Below are positions 7,065-16,008 of a stretch of DNA of 22,044 nt, piece by piece. Every line of letters starts with the position of its first letter. Positions within the stretch are counted from its first letter, which is position 1. The translations under genes and the position numbers were made by a program. The notes under the pieces were generated by a model, which saw only the letters and a program-made list of their open reading frames with translations, had not been told where the DNA came from and ran no database searches. Source of the DNA: Desulfobacterales bacterium (GTDB taxonomy: Bacteria > Desulfobacterota > Desulfobacteria > Desulfobacterales > UBA11574); NCBI GenBank assembly GCA_030601485.1, contig JAUVTO010000009.1:1-22044 (forward strand). The letters run 5' to 3'.

Positions 7065-10000
7065 ATGAGCAGCCTGCCGCAAAACGGTTCTCCCAAAAAA
7101 GGGGCGATCGTCTGGATGGCCGGTCACTCTGTGACGGCCAACCTTGTCATGCTAATACTTTTGCTTGGAGGACTCTATCTGGGCATCCGGATCAAGAAGG
7201 AAATTTTTCCTTATTTTGAACTGGATCTGGTCCGAATAACCGTTCCCTATCCCGGTGCCAGCCCCCAGGAAGTGGAAAGGGGTATCATTTTGGCCATAGA
7301 GGAAGCTGTTCAGGGGCTGGAAGGTGTCAATGAAGTACGCGCATCTGCCAGAGAAGGCTCCGGAACGGTTACCGTAGAGATGATAGAAGGCGAAAATCTG
7401 CAAAAACTGGCCCAGGACATTCAGAGCGAGGTGGACCGGATTAGGTCCTTCCCGGAAGAAGCTGAAGAACCACAGGTGGTGATCGTTTCCAGAAAGCGTT
7501 ATGTGGTTTCCCTGGCGCTTTATGGAGACCAGAGCGAGGGGGTTTTGCGTGAATATGCAGAATACTTGCGGGACCGGTTGATTCAACAACCGGACATTAC
7601 CCAGGTGGAGCTGACAGGTGTGCGCAACTATGAGATCAGCGTCGAAATTCCTCAGGACACCCTGCGGACCTATAACCTTACCCTCGAGGAAGTTGCCATG
7701 CTGATCCGCAGGACATCCGTGGAGCTTCCCGGCGGCGCCGTTAAAACTCCGGGGGGCGATGTCCTGGTGCGGGTTAAGGAACGCAAGGATTACGGGCATG
7801 AATTCGGAAAGATTCCGATTATTACGGCCAACGACGGAACCCAAGTCCTGCTTGAGGATATCGCTGATATAAAGGACGGGTTCGAAGAAACCGACAATGC
7901 CGCCACTTATAACGGCAAATCTACCGTGATGATCGAGGTCTTCCGGGTCGGCGATCAAACCCCTGTTTCGGTATCCAATGCCGTTAAACAGGTTGTAGCC
8001 GAATTCAATCAGGAGTTGTCTCCCGGGATGGCAGTTGTTCTTCGCAATGATCGGTCGGATATCTATCGCCAGCGTATGGCGCTGTTGATCAAAAACGGAT
8101 GTATAGGGTTGGGGCTGGTGTTTATCTTACTGGCATTGTTTCTGGAAGCGCGGCTTGCTTTCTGGGTGGCTTTAGGCATTCCTATTTCTTTTTTAGGTTC
8201 TCTTTTATTTTTGCCGGCCATGGATGTCAGCATCAACATGGTTTCTATGTTCGCGTTTATTGTCACCTTAGGTATCGTGGTGGACGATGCCATCGTGGTC
8301 GGGGAAAACGTCTATCATCATCACCAGCGCGGTGTCCCGTGGATGGAAGCCGCTGTTTCGGGAACCAAAGAAATCGCCATGCCGGTTACCTTCGGCGTAC
8401 TGACCAATATGGTGGCTTTTGTTCCCATGTTCTTCGTTCCCGGCATCTTAGGGAAGATTTTCAAACAAATTCCCGTGGTCGTAATCAGCGTGTTTGTGAT
8501 TTCACTGATTGAATGCTTTTTTATTCTCCCGGCCCACGTCGGCCATCAGAGACCGACGGAAAAAGGGTTCTTCGGCTGGATTTACGTCCGGCAGCAGCGA
8601 TTCAGCAAGGCTTTTGTCCGTCTGGTTGTCCATCGATACGGTCCCTTACTGGAGTTGGCCCTGCGCTGGCGATATGTGACCATGTCCCTGGGCATCGCTA
8701 TTTTATTGATTACGGTGGGCTATGTGAAGAGCGGACGCATGGGGTTTGAACTGTTTCCCAAGATCGAATCTGATTATGCCATGGTCACGGCCACGCTGCC
8801 CTTTGGAACCGCTTTTGAAAAAACCGAAAAGGTGCAACAGATTCTGGTCCGCGCCGCCCAGAAGGTTGTGGCCGAAAACGGCGGAAAAACACTCATGGAA
8901 GGAATCTTCGCCAATATCAATGACAACAGGGCCCAGGTCCGTATCTACCTGACTCCGCCGGATAAGCGTCCCATGTCGACCGCGCAAATAACGGAACGCT
9001 GGCGGGAACGGGTGGGGGTTATTCCGGGCTTGGAATCAATTTTATTTGAATCCGATGCCGGCGGGCCCGGCCGCGGAGCAGCCATTACCTTAGAACTCAG
9101 CCATAAAGATATCGGCCTGCTGGAACAGGCTGCTGCCGAGGTTGCCGAAGCCCTGGGATTCTACCCCAATGTAAAAGATATCAATGACGGTTTCGCACCC
9201 GGCAAACAGCAGATCGATTTCCAGATCAAGCCCGAAGCCCGAAGTCTCGGATTAAGATCCAAGGAGGTGGCCAGACAGATCCGGCATGCTTACTATGGCG
9301 CGGAAGCATTGCGGCAGCAGCGGGGACGCAATGAAGTAAAGGTTATGGTCAGACTCCCCAAAAACGAACGGGTTTCCGAATATAATCTTGAAGAAATGAT
9401 ATTACGAACCCCGACCGGAAGCGAAATTCCCTTGCGTGGTGCCTTAACCATAAACCGGGGACGGGCTTACACCGATATCAATCGTCGGGACGGCCGCCGG
9501 ATCGTATCGGTGGAAGCCGATGTCCGGCCCCGAAGCCAGGCTGGCCAGGTTTTGGAATCGCTAAAGTCTGAAACCCTGCCGGCATTGCAGAAGAAATATC
9601 CCGGTCTGACTTTTAGTTTTGAAGGCCGTCAGGCCGACCAACGTGAAAGCATGCAGAGCCTTATGCGAGGACTTTTGGTGGCAGTTATCGTTATATATGG
9701 ACTGTTGGCCGTTCCGCTGAACAGCTATATCCAGCCCCTGATTATTATGTCGGCTATTCCTTTTGGCATCGTGGGGGCCGTGATCGGGCATCTGATCATG
9801 GGCTACAGCCTGAGCGTGCTCAGCATGTTTGGCGTGGTGGCGTTGTGCGGAGTGGTAGTCAATGATTCGCTGGTGCTGATCAGTTTTGCCAATCGCAAGG
9901 AGCGGACCGGAATGAGCCGGCGCGACGCCGTTCATCAGGCGGGTATTCAACGGTTTCGGCCGATTATTTTGACCACCCTGACCACTTTTGGCGGCCTGTC

Positions 10001-10172
10001 GCCGATGATCTTTGAAACATCTCGCCAGGCCCGCTTTTTGATCCCCATGGCCCTTTCTTTAGGGTACGGCATCCTGTTTGCAACGCTGATTACCCTGATT
10101 CTGGTGCCGTCATTTTACTTGATTGTCGAAGACTTGTTAAAATTGGCAAGTATAAAAAAGATGTCCGATTGA
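7065..10172 (+). CDS. RND-family multidrug efflux pump, inner membrane (AcrB/HAE1-like)
   Basis: The 1035-residue size and duplicated layout are typical of AcrB-type proton antiporters: an N-terminal helix (about 18-41), a large periplasmic loop, six helices, then a second loop and six helices. The TM4 motif GIVVDDAIVVGENVY places an Asp pair at residues 407-408, the same numbers as the proton-relay aspartates of AcrB. The TM1 exit IKKEIFPYFELDLVRITVPYPGASPQEVE and TM2-3 region (ALFLEARLAFWVALGIPISF) fit the family. In TM10 (GVVVNDSLVLISFANRK) the position of AcrB Lys940 is Asn933, so the relay lacks that lysine, as in some related subfamilies. Shine-Dalgarno AGGAG lies 7 nt or so upstream of the ATG. 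HAE1-type (drugs, lipophiles) fits better than a heavy-metal CzcA pump, but the substrate cannot be read from sequence. It converges on an AsmA-family gene with a 7-nt gap. Confidence 0.95.
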   Translation: MSSLPQNGSPKKGAIVWMAGHSVTANLVMLILLLGGLYLGIRIKKEIFPYFELDLVRITVPYPGASPQEVERGIILAIEEAVQGLEGVNEVRASAREGSGTVTVEMIEGENLQKLAQDIQSEVDRIRSFPEEAEEPQVVIVSRKRYVVSLALYGDQSEGVLREYAEYLRDRLIQQPDITQVELTGVRNYEISVEIPQDTLRTYNLTLEEVAMLIRRTSVELPGGAVKTPGGDVLVRVKERKDYGHEFGKIPIITANDGTQVLLEDIADIKDGFEETDNAATYNGKSTVMIEVFRVGDQTPVSVSNAVKQVVAEFNQELSPGMAVVLRNDRSDIYRQRMALLIKNGCIGLGLVFILLALFLEARLAFWVALGIPISFLGSLLFLPAMDVSINMVSMFAFIVTLGIVVDDAIVVGENVYHHHQRGVPWMEAAVSGTKEIAMPVTFGVLTNMVAFVPMFFVPGILGKIFKQIPVVVISVFVISLIECFFILPAHVGHQRPTEKGFFGWIYVRQQRFSKAFVRLVVHRYGPLLELALRWRYVTMSLGIAILLITVGYVKSGRMGFELFPKIESDYAMVTATLPFGTAFEKTEKVQQILVRAAQKVVAENGGKTLMEGIFANINDNRAQVRIYLTPPDKRPMSTAQITERWRERVGVIPGLESILFESDAGGPGRGAAITLELSHKDIGLLEQAAAEVAEALGFYPNVKDINDGFAPGKQQIDFQIKPEARSLGLRSKEVARQIRHAYYGAEALRQQRGRNEVKVMVRLPKNERVSEYNLEEMILRTPTGSEIPLRGALTINRGRAYTDINRRDGRRIVSVEADVRPRSQAGQVLESLKSETLPALQKKYPGLTFSFEGRQADQRESMQSLMRGLLVAVIVIYGLLAVPLNSYIQPLIIMSAIPFGIVGAVIGHLIMGYSLSVLSMFGVVALCGVVVNDSLVLISFANRKERTGMSRRDAVHQAGIQRFRPIILTTLTTFGGLSPMIFETSRQARFLIPMALSLGYGILFATLITLILVPSFYLIVEDLLKLASIKKMSD

Positions 10173-10179
10173 AAATCGG
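10165..10179. terminator. Small hairpin between convergent genes (weak terminator candidate)
   Basis: CCGATT-GAA-AATCGG is a perfect 6-bp stem with a 3-nt loop that spans the pump stop codon and abuts the AsmA-family stop. It fills the whole convergent gap. There is no T-tract on either side, so intrinsic termination is doubtful. It is the only structure available to separate the two converging transcripts. Confidence 0.2.
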
Positions 10180-12204
10180 CTACTGGCCCAGCAATCCTTT
10201 TAGCAGGCCTTTGGTAATTTCTTGAAGCTGCTTCAGTTCCTCTTTTTCAAATATTTTTTGGGCCTTTTCTGATTCTAAGACTTCTTGGAGCTGTTGTTTG
10301 GCAACGCTTTTTAAATCCGGTCGAAATTTTGGAGAAGAGAAATTTCCCGTTATCAACACCGGTACCATGATTCCGGAACGCTGCGTTTCATCCCCCTGAC
10401 CTTTGATTGTGCCGACGACCTTGGGCTCTACCCGAAAATCTAAAGTTTCCCTTACGAGATCGGCAGTTCCCTTTGCGATGACTCGCAGCAACGGTGACTT
10501 AAGACTGGTTTGCGGTGTATTTATCACCCCATTGGTGATGGTAAAGGGAGCTTTAAGTTCTGCAAAATCCGTCCGGGATTTCTGATCTGATTTTTCTGCA
10601 AGACCAAACGCAGCCTGGACATTTTGGACCATTCCGACAAGATCGATGCCTTTTATGGCACCGTCGTTGAACAATAATTCGCCATGACCATTCAACGTTT
10701 TTTTGATTAGTGCGGGATCGGTGCCGGCCATAGCCAACGTCACGTTTGCCTGCATGACACCTTCAAAAATGTCCTTCTCCAAAACGTCCCTCAGTAACGG
10801 GCCGGCCTCAACTTTTCTGACATTCAGTCTTATATTGCTCTCGGGGATATCTTTGGTAACGTTGAGCGTGGCTTTGCCGGACACGTTTCCCTGATACATA
10901 TTTAATTTCAGGGGATCCAGGTTGAATATCCCGTTTTTTGCATGGATCTTCAGGATTACATCTTGAATTCTTGCTTTATTCGCAATGAGCGTACCGATTT
11001 TCAGTTGCCCATCCAGGATTAGCCGACGCAGGGGTGTGTAATCCGCCTTTTTTGTCGGTCCGGTCGCAGATTCTTTGCTCATTTCTATTTTTTGAGATTT
11101 TGTCTCTTGATCCTGTTGCTGTACGGATGATTTCTTGTCGGATGTTGGAGGCAAATATCGATCCAGGTTAATCTGATTCAGATTCAGATCAAATTTTACG
11201 GCGGGTTTGGAAAAATCAGAGGCTTTCATGGAAAAATTCAGCCTGGATTCATCCAGACCCAGGATACCGTTGGAGACCGACACTTTTTTCGAGTTTGCTT
11301 TGATATGGGCGTTGAGGGTCATGCGATCAAAAGCGTTAGGATCGGCCGTTGCCATGGGAAAGGTCCGGCCTAAAGCTGCCACCATTTTACGAGGTGAAAA
11401 TTCAGCCACCTCCAGGTCCAGTTCAATACCGGGGAAAACCGCCAGATTTTCGAGGGCTCCCTTGAACCGCAGGGTTAACTGATTTAGAACCGTTAACGAT
11501 AAATCCATGGAAACGGATCCCTCTTGGAAACCTTTTCTCACCGGTCCTACAGATCCTTGTATTGATAACGGTTGCTTGTCCACAACGGCAGAAAATTTAA
11601 GTTCCACGGGGCGATCCAGGGATACCTCTTGCAGGGTTAGATTGATATCTGATACTTGTTTACGTATACCCGCGGCATGGTCAATCCACAGAACTTCCCC
11701 ATTTTTTATGGAAAAATTTCCAACCCACAGAGCACTAATCGGAAGACCCGTCTCAGAAATTTTTCCAGCCGGTACTTTTTCGTCCTTCTTTGGTTTGGTG
11801 GTTTTTTGGGGCAGCTCCCAGTTTACACGGCCGTCTTTGTTTTTTACCAAAACCATGCGGGGTTCATTTAAGATGAACTTTTTAACCTGGATATCTTTAG
11901 ATAACAAAGGGAGGAGTTTGATTCTGGCTTCAAAGGATTTAATCCTTACAAAATCCTTTTCTTCAAATTCCTTAACATTGCCTAAATGAAGATCAGAAAA
12001 CGAGATGCCGGCCCAGGGAAAAACAGAAAGACGAAGATCATCACCGATGGAAAAGGGGCGTCCGAAAGCTTGGGCAACTTTTTTCTCAAGTTCGGGCTTG
12101 TATTTTTGAACATCCACAACCCTGGGAATAATCAAAATGGCTGCAATGATGATCACCACCAAGCTTGCAATTACAATAAGTCCCCATTTTAATACTTTCT
12201 TCAT
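10180..12204 (-). CDS. AsmA-family protein (inner-membrane anchored, AsmA/YhdP-like)
   Basis: AsmA-like proteins are anchored in the inner membrane with a long periplasmic beta-rich body and are linked to outer-membrane biogenesis and lipid transport (family knowledge). The 674-residue product has one N-terminal helix (about 8-28, VIASLVVIIIAAILIIPRVV). The AsmA signature follows: DVQKYKPELEKKVAQAFGRP (31-50) and LRLSVFPWAGISFSDLHLGN (57-76). A repetitive beta-strand body comes next, and the C-terminal AsmA_2-type part includes LNGHGELLFNDGAIKGIDL. A Lys/Ser/Gln-rich linker lies near 356-385, and a charged helix ends the protein. The ATG at 12204 has a strong GGAGG site, and a near-consensus promoter sits upstream, so it is likely monocistronic. 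Its convergent position to the efflux operon does not imply shared function. Confidence 0.9.
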   Translation of the reverse strand: MKKVLKWGLIVIASLVVIIIAAILIIPRVVDVQKYKPELEKKVAQAFGRPFSIGDDLRLSVFPWAGISFSDLHLGNVKEFEEKDFVRIKSFEARIKLLPLLSKDIQVKKFILNEPRMVLVKNKDGRVNWELPQKTTKPKKDEKVPAGKISETGLPISALWVGNFSIKNGEVLWIDHAAGIRKQVSDINLTLQEVSLDRPVELKFSAVVDKQPLSIQGSVGPVRKGFQEGSVSMDLSLTVLNQLTLRFKGALENLAVFPGIELDLEVAEFSPRKMVAALGRTFPMATADPNAFDRMTLNAHIKANSKKVSVSNGILGLDESRLNFSMKASDFSKPAVKFDLNLNQINLDRYLPPTSDKKSSVQQQDQETKSQKIEMSKESATGPTKKADYTPLRRLILDGQLKIGTLIANKARIQDVILKIHAKNGIFNLDPLKLNMYQGNVSGKATLNVTKDIPESNIRLNVRKVEAGPLLRDVLEKDIFEGVMQANVTLAMAGTDPALIKKTLNGHGELLFNDGAIKGIDLVGMVQNVQAAFGLAEKSDQKSRTDFAELKAPFTITNGVINTPQTSLKSPLLRVIAKGTADLVRETLDFRVEPKVVGTIKGQGDETQRSGIMVPVLITGNFSSPKFRPDLKSVAKQQLQEVLESEKAQKIFEKEELKQLQEITKGLLKGLLGQ

Positions 12205-12248
12205 GGCATACCTCCTTTATCCGAAGGAAAATATAAGGAATATTTTTT

Positions 12249-12277
12249 ATTTTATGCACCCTATTCCCCGGTGTCAA
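12249..12277 (-). promoter_or_regulatory. Near-consensus sigma70 promoter of the AsmA-family gene
   Basis: On the minus strand TTGACA (12277-12272) is a perfect -35 box, followed after exactly 17 nt by TAAAAT (12254-12249), one base from the -10 consensus. Transcription would start near 12242, giving a leader of about 38 nt to the ATG at 12204 that contains the GGAGG site. This is the strongest promoter visible in the window and suggests steady housekeeping expression. Confidence 0.75.
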
Positions 12278-12302
12278 GCCATATGCCGGCACTTACCAGG
12301 GC

Positions 12303-12402
12303 AAACGCATTTTAATCCCAATACAGGGAGAACGCTCCACGACGGCGTATATCTCTTTCCAACCGACTGAAACTTGTGCTTGAGCACCCGTAAACCCGAG
12401 CC
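12303..12402 (+). repeat. Solo arm of the 280-543 palindromic element
   Basis: About 100 nt match the left arm of the element at 280-379 with roughly 8 mismatches and no gaps by eye, from AAACGCATTT to CCGAGCC. No right arm follows: the match stops abruptly and the rnf terminator hairpin begins 17 nt later. It lies between the AsmA-family promoter and the end of the rnf operon. The short ORF present in the other copy is broken here. Confidence 0.8.
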
Positions 12403-12418
12403 TCTTCCTCTATACAAG

Positions 12419-12451
12419 AAAGCGCAAAACCAAGATTGCGTTTTGCGCTTT
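12419..12451 (-). terminator. Rho-independent-type terminator of the rnf operon
   Basis: AAAGCGCAAAAC (12419-12430) and GTTTTGCGCTTT (12440-12451) form a perfect 12-bp stem with a 9-nt loop, 26 nt downstream of the rnfB stop. On the minus strand the stem runs directly into CTTGTATA after its own TTT, a modest U-tract. On the plus strand the flanking GTTTACGTTTT is also T-rich, so it may work in both directions. Position and perfect pairing support termination of the cytochrome-rnf transcript. Confidence 0.75.
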
Positions 12452-12477
12452 GTTTACGTTTTGATATTATATAAGCT

Positions 12478-14571
12478 TCAGACCACGTCCTTGTTATAGC
12501 AGGTCAGACAGCATTGCAGGCAGCGATCCGATTCATACCGAGCTTCTGCTTCGCTGATAACAAGATCAGCTTCAATAAAGGATGTAATCCGATCTTCCAC
12601 CGGAAGTTCCGGCATCTTTGCCCTTGCAGATTTTTCTATTCCTTCAACCGATTCAAAAATTGACACCGGTATATTATTCGTGAATAATGTTTTATCCGGT
12701 GTTGTTATTTCCTCGCCGGCAATGTATAAATGGATCGAACGGGCTGCTCGTCGGCCTGCGCCGATCGCAGAGACAACCAGGTCAGCACCGGTAGCGGCAT
12801 CCCCGCCGGTAAAAATATAAGGTATGCTGGACTGCAGAGCCACCGGATCTTCACAGTCGATTGTATTCCAGCGGGTGAGGTTCAGACCCTCATCAAGCCG
12901 CTTGCTTTCATCCTTGAAAAAGACATCCGGCCCCTGTCCGATAGCAGTAATCAGCATATCGATTTCCATGACGGTCTCCGAACCTTCAATGGGCACCGGA
13001 CGGCGTCTGCCGCTTGCATCCGGTTCGCCAAGCTCCATCTTCAGATATTCAAGACCGGTTACATTGCCTTCCTCATCTCCGATCACGCGGGTCGGCGCAG
13101 CCAGAAAAGTAAATTTTACGCCTTCATGTTCGGCGGCGACGATTTCAACCTCATTGGCCGGCATTTCTTTCCGGGTTCGGCGGTAAACAATTGATACCTC
13201 ATCAGCACCCAGACGAATCAGGGTGCGAACACAGTCGATGGCAGTGTTACCGCCGCCGATCACCACGCACTTGTTGCCGACAAACGGCTGACGATCTTTG
13301 GCACCGTCTTCCTGCTGCCATAAAGAAAAATTTGACAGAAAATTAATCCCGGTATAACAACCGCCAAGATTTTCACCTTCAACCCCCAAAGTGTAGTCTT
13401 TCCAGGCGCCGATACCCAAAAACACGGCGTCATATCCGGAAGCCACAAGCGATCCGATGTCAAAATCACGGCCCAGCATTACGTTTGGCTTGTGTTCAAT
13501 CCCTATGTTTAAAATCCCATCGGTTTCCCATGCCAGGACCTCTTTGGGGAGTCGATATTCGGGAATTCCATAACGAATCATACCCCCTAATTTAGGCATG
13601 GCGTCAAAGATGGTAACATCATGGCCCAAACGGCGGAGAAAAAAAGCACAGCTTAATCCGGCCGGCCCGCCACCGATGACAGCCACTTTTTTACCGGTGG
13701 AAGGGGCCACGGATACGGGAAGATGACGTCCTGAATTTATTTCATAATCGGCAACAAAACGTTTCAACTGATTGATGGAAACCGCTTCGTCTTCAATGCC
13801 TCTACGGCACTTATCTTCACAAGGGTGCGGGCAGACCCTGCCGCAGGATAACAGTAAAGGATTTCGTTCCCTGATAGTGTTTACCGCGCCTTCGTAATCC
13901 CCGTTCTTGATTTGGTAAATATATCTTGGAATGTCAATTTCAGCAGGGCAGGTCTGCTGGCAGGGGGCGATACGATCATCGTACTGATTGAGATGGAGCA
14001 GCTTTTGGGACATGGTTTTGATTTCCATGATGTCCTTTGGGCAGACTTTTTCACATGCACCGCATCCCACGCATTTCATTTCGTCAACAACCGGATATCC
14101 ATGGGGTCCTATCTTAAGGGCATCAAAAACACAGGCCCTGACACAGTCGCCCAGACCCAGACATCCCACCGGACATTCGTGTTTTCCCCCATATAAGGTG
14201 GCAAGGGCCTGACAGCTGTTAATACCCATATAATAATATTTATCGGGTGCCCGATCACCGCCCGTGCAGGTATTGTAAGAAAGCAAGGATTCGGCCGTAC
14301 CCGGATCCACGCCCATGACGGCGGCAATATTGGCCGCAGCTTCAGCGTCGGCAACGATACAGACACTGGGAGGCGCTTCACCGGCCACCACGGCAACGGC
14401 CGCGGCGGAGCATCCGGTATATCCACAACCTGCGCAGTTTGCGGCGGCCATAAATGCTTCTACCTCGGCAATTCGGGGGTCCTCATAGACATAAAAAACT
14501 TTTGAGGCAACACTCAGCATGAGTCCGCATACTGCCCCCAGGCCCAACATAAACAAAAGAGCTGTTAACAC
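12478..14571 (-). CDS. rnfB: RnfB fused to a GltD/NfnB-like NADPH:FAD oxidoreductase
   Basis: RnfB is the ferredoxin-interacting iron-sulfur subunit of the Rnf ion pump. Residues 1-25 form the usual membrane anchor. A 4Fe-4S domain has C46, C49, C54 and C71. A two-cluster ferredoxin domain follows: C133, C137, C143, C147 and C167, C170, C173, C177. Normal RnfB would end near 185, but this protein runs on to 697. The added part has a GltD-type cysteine region (C204, C208, C243, C247, C251, C255), an FAD Rossmann motif VAVIGGGPAG (296-305), a second Rossmann motif VVIGGGNTAIDCVRTL (436-451) followed by VYRRTRKEMPA (462-472, typical of NADPH binding), and the FAD-closing TGGDAATGADLVV (588-600). 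The C-terminus ends in a further cluster-like motif (C684, C687, C688, C691). The start is GTG at 14571, supported by AAGGAGG. The reading frame is continuous. Last gene of the operon. Confidence 0.93.
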   Translation of the reverse strand: MLTALLFMLGLGAVCGLMLSVASKVFYVYEDPRIAEVEAFMAAANCAGCGYTGCSAAAVAVVAGEAPPSVCIVADAEAAANIAAVMGVDPGTAESLLSYNTCTGGDRAPDKYYYMGINSCQALATLYGGKHECPVGCLGLGDCVRACVFDALKIGPHGYPVVDEMKCVGCGACEKVCPKDIMEIKTMSQKLLHLNQYDDRIAPCQQTCPAEIDIPRYIYQIKNGDYEGAVNTIRERNPLLLSCGRVCPHPCEDKCRRGIEDEAVSINQLKRFVADYEINSGRHLPVSVAPSTGKKVAVIGGGPAGLSCAFFLRRLGHDVTIFDAMPKLGGMIRYGIPEYRLPKEVLAWETDGILNIGIEHKPNVMLGRDFDIGSLVASGYDAVFLGIGAWKDYTLGVEGENLGGCYTGINFLSNFSLWQQEDGAKDRQPFVGNKCVVIGGGNTAIDCVRTLIRLGADEVSIVYRRTRKEMPANEVEIVAAEHEGVKFTFLAAPTRVIGDEEGNVTGLEYLKMELGEPDASGRRRPVPIEGSETVMEIDMLITAIGQGPDVFFKDESKRLDEGLNLTRWNTIDCEDPVALQSSIPYIFTGGDAATGADLVVSAIGAGRRAARSIHLYIAGEEITTPDKTLFTNNIPVSIFESVEGIEKSARAKMPELPVEDRITSFIEADLVISEAEARYESDRCLQCCLTCYNKDVV

Positions 14572-14603
14572 AATGACCTCCTTGGTTATTCCCTAACCCG
14601 GAC

Positions 14604-14732
14604 AAGCCGGAAAAGTTACAAGTGAGCTAAAGTTTGAAGTGAGCTAAAGTTAAGGAGTCGCCTTGCTCCGACTTTTATACAAATTGGCAGTATTCCTTAA
14701 TTTTAGGCACTTTAGATCACTTTAGGCACTTC
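14604..14732. repeat. CACTTTAGG/CACTTTAGCT repeat element, copy 2, inside the rnf operon
   Basis: Its reverse complement matches 5553-5694: terminal AAGCCGG, tandem GTGAGCTAAAGT units, the core with GGAGTCGCCTTGCTCCGACTT, AATTGGCAGTATTCC, then TTTTAGGCACTTTAG units. It occupies most of the 234-nt gap between rnfA and rnfB. The remainder (14733-14805) and the bases just before rnfB show no gene. The SD AAGGAGG of rnfB is outside the element. It may affect stability or processing of the operon mRNA and so the amount of RnfB relative to the membrane subunits. Confidence 0.85.
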
Positions 14733-14805
14733 ACACTTAATTGTCTAAGCAATTTTTTGCCACAAAATATACAAAATCCACAATTAAGCGCCTAAACAGG
14801 CTTTT

Positions 14806-15387
14806 TTACACCATTCCTTTAAAAGAAAAAAATGCAAGCGCAATTATTCCGGCGGTGACCAATCCGATGGACGTATCCTGGAGCGGCTTTGGAACCCTGG
14901 CTAAAGTAATACGTTCACGGACACCTGCAAAAAGAATAAGTGCAACACCGAAACCCACGGCAAACCCAAACGATGAAACAAGGGACTTCATAAAGCCTAA
15001 CTCTTCATCGATGTTTATGACACAAGCGCCCAGCACCGCACAGTTTGTCGTAATCAGCGGCAAGAAGATACCGAGTCCGGCATACAGGGCGGGAATGCTT
15101 TTTTTCAGAAACAACTCAACAAACTGAACAAGGGATGCAATGACCAGGATAAATGCGATGGTTCTAAGATATACCAGATCAAATGGTATCAAAAAAAGAT
15201 GGTAGATAACCCATGTGATGGATCCTGCCAGAACCAGGACAAAGATCACTGCCATGGCCATACCCACAGCCGTCTCCATTTTCTTTGAGGTGCCTAAAAA
15301 AGGGCATTGGCCCAGAAACTTGGCCAGCAGAATATTGTTCACAAAAATGGTACTGATAATTATTGAAAAATAGCCCATTTCGCTCAT
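14806..15387 (-). CDS. rnfA: Rnf complex membrane subunit RnfA
   Basis: RnfA is one of two homologous six-helix subunits at the core of the Rnf ion pump, which moves Na+ or H+ while electrons cross the membrane. The 193-residue product is the normal length. It keeps NNILLAKFLGQCPFLG with Cys28 and the symmetric PLITTNCAVLGACV with Cys116. These are the cysteines that, with those of RnfE, hold the intramembrane [2Fe-2S] cluster in known Rnf and Nqr structures. Six hydrophobic segments are visible. The ATG at 15387 has a strong GAGGAG site, and only 14 nt separate it from rnfE. It is followed by a repeat-filled 234-nt gap before rnfB. Confidence 0.96.
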   Translation of the reverse strand: MSEMGYFSIIISTIFVNNILLAKFLGQCPFLGTSKKMETAVGMAMAVIFVLVLAGSITWVIYHLFLIPFDLVYLRTIAFILVIASLVQFVELFLKKSIPALYAGLGIFLPLITTNCAVLGACVINIDEELGFMKSLVSSFGFAVGFGVALILFAGVRERITLARVPKPLQDTSIGLVTAGIIALAFFSFKGMV

Positions 15388-15401
15388 TTATCTTCTCCTC
15401 T

Positions 15402-15992
15402 TTATTTCTCAAACAGGTTCATGATGCAAAGCATCAGCCCGAGACAGACAAAAGCACCGGGGGCCTGAACCATGAATGTAAACGGCTGGAATGAAGGTCC
15501 GAATACCGATGCTCCGTAGAAAGTGCCGGTCCCCAGAACTTCCCGAATAACTCCAAGCGAAGCCAGGGAAAGGGTAAAACCAATGCCGATACCCAGGCCA
15601 TCCGCCATGGAAGGCAAAAGACCGTTTTTGGATGCAAATGCCTCGGCACGTCCCAGAACAATGCAGTTAACCACAATCAACGGTATAAACAGGCCCAATT
15701 TGAGAAACAGCCGATAAGCATACGCCTGCATCACCAGCTCTACTACAATAACAAAAGTTGCAATAATGATGATAAAACAGGCGATTCTCACTTTTGGCGG
15801 AATGATGTTCCTCAATGACGAAACCAGAATATTGGAGCATAACAGGACAAATGTCGTGGCCAGACCCATTCCGATTCCGTTTTCCATGGTTGTGGTGACA
15901 CCCAACACCGGACACAGACCCAGCACAAGCCGAAACGGTGGTATTTCTGCCCATAGTCCTTTGGTAAATTCCTGAGTGATAGTCTTAGCCAT
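15402..15992 (-). CDS. rnfE: Rnf complex membrane subunit RnfE
   Basis: RnfE pairs with RnfA in inverted topology to make the ion-translocating core. The 196-residue product has six hydrophobic segments and the paired motifs LVLGLCPVLGVTTTMENGIGMG (Cys27) and PLIVVNCIVLGRAEAFA (Cys110), supplying the other two ligands of the intramembrane cluster. A short hydrophilic N-terminus (MAKTITQEFTKGLWAE) is typical. The ATG at 15992 has a GGGAG site. Upstream lies a 190-nt gap to the rnfG stop that is almost entirely a palindromic repeat, so this gene may be the first of a processed distal segment (E-A-B). Confidence 0.96.
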   Translation of the reverse strand: MAKTITQEFTKGLWAEIPPFRLVLGLCPVLGVTTTMENGIGMGLATTFVLLCSNILVSSLRNIIPPKVRIACFIIIIATFVIVVELVMQAYAYRLFLKLGLFIPLIVVNCIVLGRAEAFASKNGLLPSMADGLGIGIGFTLSLASLGVIREVLGTGTFYGASVFGPSFQPFTFMVQAPGAFVCLGLMLCIMNLFEK

Positions 15993-16008
15993 CTTGATCT
16001 CCCTATTT

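Noticed and set aside
7152..7958. 268-codon open frame on the minus strand inside the RND pump gene
   Set aside because: It lies wholly antisense to a strongly supported pump gene, has no recognised domain or Shine-Dalgarno, and its length is explained by codon bias of the sense gene.
14100..14200. Frameshift or gene join between the RnfB part and its ferredoxin/GltD part
   Set aside because: The frame is open from 14571 to 12478, and the cysteine motifs of all domains lie in the same frame with a normal linker near residues 185-200, so a true fusion is the better reading.
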